A stretch of DNA of 64,000 nt from Dendrolimus kikuchii (Eukaryota; Arthropoda; Insecta; Lepidoptera; Lasiocampidae), in the NCBI GenBank assembly GCA_019925095.2, contig CM034394.1, positions 22,182,272 to 22,246,271 on the forward strand. Reading direction: 5' to 3'. The notes beneath the pieces were generated by a model. It ran no database searches and was not told where the DNA came from. It saw nothing but the letters and a program-made list of their open reading frames with translations. Positions 56,500 to 64,000 of this stretch are shown here, one piece after another. Numbering within the stretch: the stretch's first letter is position 1; each line of letters starts with the position of its first letter. The translations under genes and the position numbers were made by a program.

Positions 56500-56568
56500 T
56501 AGGTACTTACAAGGGCGCAAACCCCAAGAGACACGAATACATTAGCCACTAAGCTACCACGACTGTTA
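56500..56568 (-). mobile_element. tRNA-SINE head fragment
   Basis: On the minus strand: AGTCGTGGTAGCTTAGTGGC (A-box-like), TCTCTTGGGGTTTGCGCCC. Only the head is left. Confidence 0.65.
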
Positions 56569-56624
56569 AAAATTCGAATGATTACAATACCTAATAATAT
56601 TGCTTAATAATAAGAACTGGGTTG

Positions 56625-56920
56625 GATGTGTGATGTTATGCGGAAAGACCGCATCAGGACTCCCAGATCCTCCGCAGTCCTCATATCCGGGACATAGCAG
56701 ACAAATTAAAAGAGAGTCGCCTACGTTAATACAGCATCGTTTTACGAAGGCCAGCTAGTTATGTGGCGAACAAATGTCTAGCCAAGCCACTTCTGCCAGG
56801 AAGCGGTACAAGGTGTTGACCTAAGAAATACTACCTTCACGTCGTGAAGGATGACATACGTACCATTGGTCTCAAAACATGAGATGCTGAAGATTGAACG
56901 AAGAATGATCATGAATAATA
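56625..56920 (+). pseudogene. RTE 3' fragment
   Basis: It matches the 42252 family in forward direction: CGCAGTCCTCATATCCGGGA, TACGAAGGCCAGCTAGTTAT, AGCCAAGCCACTTCTGCC, ACCATTGGTCTCAAAACATG. Several stops and indels. The ATCATGA-type tail is at 56908-56920. Confidence 0.72.
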
Positions 56921-57215
56921 TTTCATAGTGTTTAAGAATTTATCTTGATTCATAAATTCAATCAACTATAAAACTAAGGTCAGTGTGTTCTATTTTAAAA
57001 AATATATTCTATTATGTGCTGGTGTCCGAGAATAAATGAAAACAATGGGAGAGCCGTGACCCGAATCTGGGTTTGTTCAGCCATAAACTCAACAGACACC
57101 TGAACGGAAATGATTCTTGGATCAGCGTTTCTCTTTGCAACTGTGTTATTATTAATAATGTATATAACCATAGTATATATGTCTAAATTGGTGACTATGT
57201 TTTTTTTATATTGAA

Positions 57216-57410
57216 CTAGCTGTGCCCGCGACGTCGTTCGCGTGGAATTTGTTTTCAAGACCCCCCGATTTTGAAACATTCTTCATTGGTGCTCCGCTCC
57301 TATTGATCTTAGCGTGATGATCTAAAACTGTAAAATTTTTTCAAATCACACCAGTAGTTCCTAAGATCAAACAAACACACTCTTCAGCTTTATATATTAG
57401 TATAAGATAG
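57216..57410 (-). mobile_element. Complete Helitron-like element
   Basis: Read on the minus strand it begins CTATCTTATACTAATATATA and ends GCGGGCACAGCTAG followed by T. Both ends fit the short lepidopteran Helitron pattern. No coding. Confidence 0.75.
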
Positions 57411-58192
57411 GTTCGCGTTTGGCCGATATTGCGGCTGATGTCAGGTAGAAATGCAGTCTAAGGTGGAGCACGCTTACCTATAAACCTGTTTCCGCGAAAC
57501 TTGAAGACGCCTAGATTATGTTTCAGGAAAAACAGCCGACGGATAAGAGTTCCGGTCTTTAACGGTACGTATGATAAAAGTGGAAGCATAGCGTTTCGTC
57601 CGCTTTATTGATATTTCCACCATATATCGTTGGCGTGAGCTCGTACGTCGGCTTGTGCGGTGATAAAATGTATATGAAATTTTCATTTCATATACGGTAA
57701 ATATTGATCATGTGTGTAAGTTGACTCATATTAAAAGCTTCAATAGATATAATAACGTCCTTATTATTGTCATTAAACGGTAACAAGTAATTATTAGCTA
57801 ATTTAGGGTATTAAAAAATTAATCAACGGATCTTCTCTAAACTAATTTACGTAAAGATATTTTTTAAGTACTACCTCCAATTTTTCAAAATGTTTTCACT
57901 CCAAAATTCAGGAGTTAGATAGGGGTATTTCAATGAAATTATACTTCTTTATCTATTAACCTGAATAAAACAGATACTAACAAAATTCGTTATTAATCAT
58001 AAAGAGCTAACTAACAATACCCCAGACGCCTATGTCCAATGTATTTCTTATTCATCTTTCAGTTATGATGAGATGATACTTGCCTAGCCTTAACTTTTAC
58101 TGTTTTCTCAGTTTCAATCAAAACACCATCATGTAGTGACATATGTTTAGGTAGAGATTATGATAAGAACGAAGACTGATTTTATCCATAAT
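57411..58192. other. Spacer
   Basis: An 11-bp-arm hairpin (GTATATGAAAT...ATTTCATATAC) lies near 57669-57694. Nothing else recognised. Confidence 0.4.
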
Positions 58193-58387
58193 AAAATCGA
58201 AATGTGTGCTGGGACACATAGTAGAAGTGAAACTTCAACGGATAAGTGGAAAAACGAATCGCAACGGAAAGTGGAAAAAAAAATGGCAACAGACAAGTGG
58301 AAAAACGAATGGCAACAGACAAATGGCAAAACGAATCGCAACAAAATTCGCACTTCTAATATGTGTCCCAGCACACCTTTCGATTTT
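58193..58387. mobile_element. 195-bp element with 37-bp inverted ends and a 26-bp minisatellite
   Basis: The ends 58193-58229 and 58351-58387 are reverse complements with two mismatches; both contain GTGTGCTGGGACACATA. Between them lie four units of about 26 bp at 58244, 58269, 58295 and 58321 (AAGTGGAAAAACGAATGGCA...), the last shortened. The Lys/Asn-rich frames over it arise from the repeat. No target duplicate was identified. Confidence 0.82.
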
Positions 58388-59334
58388 TCGCAGGTTTACA
58401 GCAAACTATGATTAGGTTAGGTTAGGTACATTTTAATGAATGCATTTTTAATTTAAATATATTTTATTTTATCAAACAAAAAAACTGAATTCGATCCGGA
58501 ACCAATGAAAACATCGACAGTCTACTCTAACATTATGTAGCCTTTCACCACGTCTACTCTAAAATTATTCCGCCTTTCACCATGGCCGTAACGCTTTTTC
58601 GTGACAGAACAAATCCTAATACGCCTGCGTCTATATAGAAGTTTCACTTCAAAAAGTGGAAGTTCGTTTTCAAGTACTGCGGAACAATTGACAGGAAATC
58701 CTGAAGAGTACAACAATCCACAATATGGGACCTTAAAAATCGTTAAAGTAATAATCAACTACCCTCATAACCTAGTATTATTAGTCAACCACAAAGTCGT
58801 ATATCGCATGCCGAGTAGAAATTAATGAGTACCTATTACTTTATACGTTCAAAACACACCTTTTCAGCCCATTTACAAATATTATTGATGATATAAGGCG
58901 GGGTTGTTCACCATAATAGCGTAAGAAAACCTTGGTCTTATGGAACTGTATGGAAATAGGTGTGGTAATTACAGTATCGATTTTTTACTCCTATTATTCA
59001 ATTTTGATGCTTTCCATACATCGACAAGGAAAAAATAAACATAAGAGTGCAAGGATAGACTATTGAATATATTACAGGTTTTATCTACATATATCTTAAA
59101 CAAATAATTTATTTTAAAGAAATACCTATAACTCAATCGGATTGTATTTAGATATACATAGAGGAAGGAGTATTCCATTTTTTTTTTTTATTATGAAAAA
59201 TTTTTGGTCTTTAAACAAGGTTAACAAGTTCTAACAAGGAAGGACTTCTCAATAGCAATTGAAAAAAATATATAATAATTTATATTTTTCCTTGCTTGAC
59301 ATACGGATGCCAACCGCGAACATTGTCTCAAACA
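58388..59334. other. Spacer
   Basis: Short frames at 58522-58825 overlap in both strands and have no motif. Confidence 0.4.
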
Positions 59335-59690
59335 CACTACGAAATTAAGAAGCTGTGAAAGAGGCGTAGAAAGATAGGCGTAGAAGCTTATCTTACAGTT
59401 AGAAAAAAAACTACAGATGTAAGAAAAATCACAAAAACAAAAGATATAATAGGAAAAATTAAAAAACCTAAATGAAGATAAACCGGACATATGACAAGAG
59501 AAAACACTATAAAATAGACAAACACGGTCTCGGAGTAGACACGACGAGATAGGAAAAGAAAACGGGAGAGACAGCTTAAAAGTTGGCACTGAAGAAATAT
59601 GGTAGGTTGCAAGTGTTTTATTGGCAAGAGTAGCGAGGGATGGAGTACACGGAGAAGGTTGAAAAAGGCCTATGTATGAAAAAAATACGA
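59335..59690 (+). pseudogene. RTE-like LINE C-terminus, decayed
   Basis: A stop-broken frame reads TTDVRKITKTKDIIGKIKK, GHMTRENTIK, RRDRKRKRERQLKSW and finally LKKAYV. The order and the GHMTR and final EAYV-type words fit the C-terminal region of RTE-like LINEs (usual forms GHMMR, LEEAYV). The long minus frame over 59221-59724 is its shadow. Confidence 0.65.
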
Positions 59691-59884
59691 AACTATTTAA
59701 CTTTCTTATACTTTCTTGTCGCAAATTTTCTGAAAATCGGCCTACAATATAATATTATACAAGATATTATAATATTAATAAAACTACAATAATTATAAAC
59801 TAAAATATAAACTACAGACTATACAATATAAAAACTAAAACTAAATAAAAAAGAAGAAAATATCTAAAGATAAGTTATTGGTCC

Positions 59885-60150
59885 CAAACCACTGTCACTC
59901 ACCGGAAACGTTCCCAGAAGGCTGGCGGCGTTGCCACGTTATATAGCAATGCTTAATCTTTGAGCGAAATAGACGCCAGCCTTCTGGTCGCGTGTGACGT
60001 CTACCAAACGTTTGGCGACGTCACGGTAGACCTTTAGAGCGTTAGGACCCCACGGACCCAGAGTTTCCACCCCAAATGCCGCAAATGCGTAACCATTTCC
60101 AATGGCGGCATATTTGCGGCGCTTGAGGGCCTCCTGTTCGGCTGCAGCTT
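59885..60150 (-). pseudogene. LINE-E C-terminal fragment (copy 1)
   Basis: On the minus strand a nearly open frame reads RRKYAAIGNGYAFAAFGVET, LGPWGPNALKVY, TRDQKAGVYFAQRLSIAI, a stop, and RGNAASLLGTFP. I know this block as the C-terminal part of invertebrate retroelement polymerases; the clade is uncertain. A second piece is at 61660. Confidence 0.6.
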
Positions 60151-60364
60151 ACTTCTCTTGCTACTTTCGTGCTTGCTGATGTGTAAATAAGAATAAAACG
60201 TAAAGGGTTTTAGGGTTCTTTGGCATATTGACACTTTTTTGTAGACATGAGGCTCCTACATGTACGTTACCAAATTTCTTTATTCTAGTCTTAGAAATTC
60301 CTGAGATAATTTGGTGTACACAAACAAACAACAGAGGTTTCTTTTTATCTTTAGATACCGGAAT

Positions 60365-60665
60365 TACAAAAATATTTTTTCCTGCCCTGAAAAAATAAAA
60401 ATTTAGGACCCGATTGCGGTGCCGCCTACCGGTTTCAATTTTGAATCTAAACCATGCGGAGACCCACTCAAACAGGCAAAAACAAAATCATCAAAATCGC
60501 TCCAGAAGATTAGGAGGATCCTAGAACCCAGTACCACCTATCGGATTCAATTGTAGATCTATACTATCCGGGGACCCACTTAAAAAATGTCATCAAAATC
60601 GGTAAAGTCGATCTCAAATTATGCGCGTACATAAATTTCTACGATTCATTTTTATTTATATAGAA
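60365..60665. mobile_element. Helitron-like element
   Basis: Contains GACCCGATTGCGGTGCCGCC, GGGGACCCACTTAAAA and ATTCATTTTTATTTATATAG, shared in part with 53990-54600. Confidence 0.5.
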
Positions 60666-61659
60666 GATACATAATTCGTCGCTTCCAAACAAAATCATGT
60701 TATTTTACGATATCTGAAAAGCCTTGAATACACGAGTCGTGCTAGTTAGAAGGATCGGTCATCACACCCTTCGAACAGGGAATATTACAATATCAATTAT
60801 TAACATTCAAATGAATTCCTCTAGCGCATGGAATTCACAATCAGATAGGCGTGTATATATTGGAATAGATTTGTAATTTGATAAGGCAATTGTTATGTAC
60901 ATATTTCTCCGTAGTTCCTGTATCAGTAAGGAAATAAAAAAGTGGTTCTAGAAATCCGTAACTGTAAAAGCATAAATATAAATTTATATTCTTAATTTAA
61001 GGCACTGTATGGGCTGCTCACTTCCACATATGAATTTTTACTCCTTTCATACATGACTTTTCTTCGCCTCCTTCAAAATTATATTTGGGTCAAAATGTAG
61101 CTCAATCCCTTCCCCAAGGTACCAGCCGTCTCCATCCATGAGTATCAGAGATAATATAATAGTTCGTACCTTAAAGTATAGCATCTCACAGCGTCTCTTA
61201 GTTAGAGTCAAAGCTTCTGCTAGTAGAGTCATATATGACGTATTTTATTTCTACTTATAGTCTTTAGGGAATATGTGTAGAATAATAATTCATAATTATG
61301 TAAAATATGTATAATAAAATTAATTAATTGGTTATATTTTTCTTCATTGTTTAGATTATAAACTTTAAGCAAATTTAAAACGTATTTGGATTTAAAGAAA
61401 TATATATTCTCTCCCTTTTTCTGTTTTCTTTTACTTTCTCCCTATCATTTGTGATCGATGAAATATTTGTTTTATCATGTCATTCTTCACATTATCCATC
61501 TATCTCTTTTTTTGTTTACCTTTACTCTTCTTTCCATATCAATCTTTCAGTTCAACTATTTGTTCTCAATCTATTTTCTTATCTCCTCATTGCATGACCA
61601 TGGATCTTTAATTATCTTCTTTATGCATCTATTAGCAATGGATACATATTTGTAGCGTT
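60666..61659. other. AT-rich spacer
   Basis: CT/TA-rich; no gene or repeat recognised. Confidence 0.4.
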
Positions 61660-61855
61660 CGGTGTCGAAACTCTAGGAACATGGGGTCCCGAAGCCTATC
61701 GGGTTTAACGAGGTCTATCATCTTCTTTGGTAGTGGTCTCACGTGACCAAAAGGCTGGCCTGTACTTGGGGCAACGCATCGGCGTTGCCATCCAGCGCGG
61801 AAATGCGGCCAGCGATTTGGGCTAGTTTTTTACCGGCAGTGATTTGGGACTTATA
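61660..61855 (+). pseudogene. LINE-E C-terminal fragment (copy 2)
   Basis: The frame reads AFGVETLGTWGPEAYRV, a stop, VSRDQKAGLYLGQRIGVAIQ and RGNAASDLG before a stop. It aligns with copy 1 but in opposite orientation. Confidence 0.6.
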
Positions 61856-61859
61856 AATT

Positions 61860-62173
61860 ATTATTTTTTTATTGCAGGAGTTCAGCAGTCAGGCAAACGG
61901 CCCACTTGATGGTTAGCGGTTACCATCGCCTATTGACATTTACAACACCAAAGGTGCTACAAAGGCGCTGCTGCTCTCTTAAGGGAGACTGGAACCTGGT
62001 CACTAATGCCGGAACACAGCTCAAGGTTGTTCTGGCGACATACTTTAGACCAGGGGTGGTAGCCATCCAGTCGGACAAATGCCCTACCACCTGGCTGTGG
62101 GTTGTTAAGTCGCCTCTTACGACAGGCCGCCCGGCCACAGGAAATTGTATTCTTTCTCCGTTCCTGCACGGAT
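61860..62173 (-). mobile_element. R300 repeat (copy 12)
   Basis: Full length in reverse; starts with a T run and TTGCAGGAGTTCAGCAG and ends CGTTCCTGCACGGA. It lies 5 bp after LINE-E copy 2. Confidence 0.9.
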
Positions 62174-62819
62174 AGAATTAGGAGGAGATTGTATGTAGTC
62201 TATAATTACTTAAATGGGTTAGTTAATTTTTAGAATTAAATATAAATAAATATTTTCTTTTAATGTTAAAAGATATTAACAAGCAATTGCAAAAAATTTT
62301 AATTGTGAATATTTAGAACTCATTATGTTGATAATGATTCCAATTACGTACATATATATAATTGCCATGTTCCATTGAAGATCTGAACTGCTAACTGTAG
62401 ATCATTGGCGTTAATAAAGCAGCCATGAAATTACCCATAAATGCCATATAAACCATATACTCAAGGAACTAATCAAGCGTAATTAACATAGAACATAGTA
62501 AATGACGCATAATTATATGTGTAATATATTATTAATATACGCATGGGAATATAATTCATTGCTTAGTAGGTTAAAACAGTATAAGCAAGCTCAATGTAGT
62601 TTGGGAAGTGGACACCTGTCAGGGCCCACACGGGGTCGCCAATGACCATTTACCGCGGCCCTGGCTATAGGTGAACGGAAAAAACACCGAGAGCTTTAGT
62701 GGGTATTCCGGTAATGGCGACCTGCCCCACTAGGGTGGATCCAAGGAGGTGAATCCCACACAGTCTCACCGTATTCCCCGCACGATGACTAGTCCGTATT
62801 CAGGACATATCATTAGTCA
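62174..62819. other. Spacer with a GC-rich block
   Basis: 62600-62770 is GC-rich and unrecognised (GACACCTGTCAGGGCCCACA). The rest is AT-rich. Confidence 0.38.
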
Positions 62820-63130
62820 TCCGTGCAGGAACGGAGAAAGAATACAATTTCCTGCGGCCGGGCGGCCTGTCGTAAGAGGCGACTTAACAACCCACAGCCA
62901 GGTGGTGGGGCATTTGCCCTACTGTATGGCTACCACCCTGGTCTAAATTATGTCGCCATAACAACTTTGAGTTGTGTTCCGGAATTAGTGACCAGGTTCC
63001 AGTCTCCCTTAAGAGAGCAGCAGCGCAATTGTAACAACTTTGATGTTGCAAATGTCCATAGGCGATGGTAACCGCTTTCCATCGAGTGGGCCGTCTGCCT
63101 GTCTGCTGATCTCCTGCAATAAAAAAAAAA
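62820..63130 (+). mobile_element. R300 repeat (copy 13)
   Basis: Full length, facing away from copy 12. Ends CTCCTGCAATAAAAAAAAAA. One base (C) is lost in the CACCCCTGG block. Confidence 0.9.
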
Positions 63131-63689
63131 CAGATTTTCCTCGTCAAAAATAGTGGACAAATTTATATAGGCAAAGTAAATGAACAGGCGTTAAATTAAC
63201 ATGTTATCATCTTGCTTTTAAAATAATCATCGTTACATTTTTATTGCTGTTTAAACATTTAATGAATTATTTGACTTATTTTATTACTACCAACTTATGA
63301 ATTCATAAGTTTGTATGCTAAAAATGGTAGTCATGGAAAAATATTTTTGATTTCAATTTTCTGCCTGTTTTATTCCCTACTTTTTAACTACTTAAAACAC
63401 TCTGTTTCTGTTTTCTTTCACCTTTCCCCGATTGTTTGGAGCCGACACGATATGTCTTTTCCTTTCTAATTGTGAACACCGACCTACTTGGTCACCGCCT
63501 CTTTGTTTCTTTATTCTTTTTGCTGCATCTGTCATTATGTAATGTGATATAGTCTACGTTCGACTGCTGATCGCGCCGCTGCTTCCGCGAAAATGTCGCC
63601 GCTTTTTATGCGTCGTGCCGCTTTCTGCACCCGTTTAAACAAACCCGCGTGCTGGAAGGTACCAGCTATATATATATTATATATATATA
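63131..63689. other. Spacer with a GC-rich open patch
   Basis: 63540-63660 is GC-rich; its minus frame (KRVQKAARRIKSGDIFAEAA) looks protein-like but I do not recognise it. A TA repeat follows at 63668-63690. Confidence 0.35.
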
Positions 63690-63965
63690 TTTTTTTCGAT
63701 GCCAAGGATGAACATAGGATACTTTTCATTCCGGATAATGGGATAAGTTTGGGGATATATTTAGGTAAAGATTATCTCAGAAAGTAGGATAGATTTTGTT
63801 TTATGATTTGCCATTTTCGTCATTTCGGTTAATTTGGTCATTTTGGTCGATTTGATCGATGTGGTCGATTTGGTCATTTTGGTGTACATTTTTAATATCG
63901 AAAATTAGCATAGATACTTTTTATCCTGGAAAAGGGGTAGTTTGGGATATAAAATGAGGTGAATC
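63690..63965. mobile_element. Helitron-like remnant around a minisatellite
   Basis: GGATACTTTTCATTCCGG and AGATACTTTTTATCCTGG blocks lie on either side of a minisatellite. The word is shared with other short Helitron-like elements here. Confidence 0.45.
63812..63885. repeat. Minisatellite of 9-bp GGTCGATTT/GGTCATTTT units
   Basis: About eight imperfect 9-bp units. Confidence 0.75.
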
Positions 63966-64000
63966 TTCCGGGGCAAATAGCAGTAACATAAAAATTTAAT

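Noticed and set aside
58160..58415. A Lys/Asn-rich protein
   Set aside because: The residues come from the 26-bp minisatellite between inverted ends.
59221..59724. A 167-codon minus frame rich in Phe, Ser and Cys
   Set aside because: It is the antisense of a decayed RTE-like C-terminus, where the plus strand gives family motifs.
1..64000. A CRISPR array, bacterial operon or defence system
   Set aside because: No regularly spaced direct repeats with unique spacers, no prokaryote-like gene packing; all repeats have eukaryotic transposon features.

Overview
This window looks like intergenic or heterochromatic DNA from an insect, most likely a moth or butterfly (Lepidoptera). It is AT-rich eukaryotic DNA with no operon-like gene layout. 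The repeats are of kinds I know from lepidopteran genomes: short Helitron-like elements ending in CTAG, RTE-type LINE 3' ends, piggyBac-, hAT- and Tc1/mariner-derived elements, and tRNA-derived SINEs. I found no convincing host protein-coding gene. Almost every recognisable coding stretch is a broken piece of a transposable element, and no complete RT or transposase gene is present. Species cannot be told from the sequence alone. Family names such as LINE-A, R300, LTR-1 and MITE-M are my own labels for this window.

Layout. 0-10 kb: an internally deleted LINE (LINE-A) with part of an RT domain, a tRNA-SINE, an RTE fragment, a tandem 166-bp duplication with conserved hairpins, and a decayed Tc1/mariner transposase split by a short LINE insertion. 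10-21 kb: a piggyBac-type end, two tandem R300 copies, very short LINE-A copies (one 70 bp, one at a perfect 25-bp-arm palindrome), a solo LTR, and two Helitron-like elements, one split by nested hAT-type elements. 21-32 kb: long inverted repeats, further LTRs, and a 3.4-kb element with 14-bp inverted ends that carries a decayed mariner/maT-like transposase. 32-47 kb: more LINE-A copies, a solo LTR, a 590-bp piggyBac-type MITE at TTAA sites, an RTE copy whose catalytic RT core is deleted but whose 13-bp target-site duplications remain, and a 1.17-kb hAT-type element filled with LINE ends and head-to-tail Helitrons. 47-64 kb: many R300 copies, a MITE with an intact partner at 49.7 kb, long hairpin elements, a 195-bp element with 37-bp inverted ends, and decayed LINE C-termini.

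The strongest direct evidence is target-site duplications read off both flanks: 11-13 bp for LINE-A, 13 bp for the RTE copy, 4 bp for four solo LTRs, TTAA for the piggyBac-type MITE, and 8 bp with one mismatch for the hAT-type element. They fix element boundaries and give a relative insertion order. Nothing here forms a cooperating gene set. The main value is a readable record of insertion, truncation, template switching and LTR recombination. I did not find a new defence, metabolic or regulatory system.
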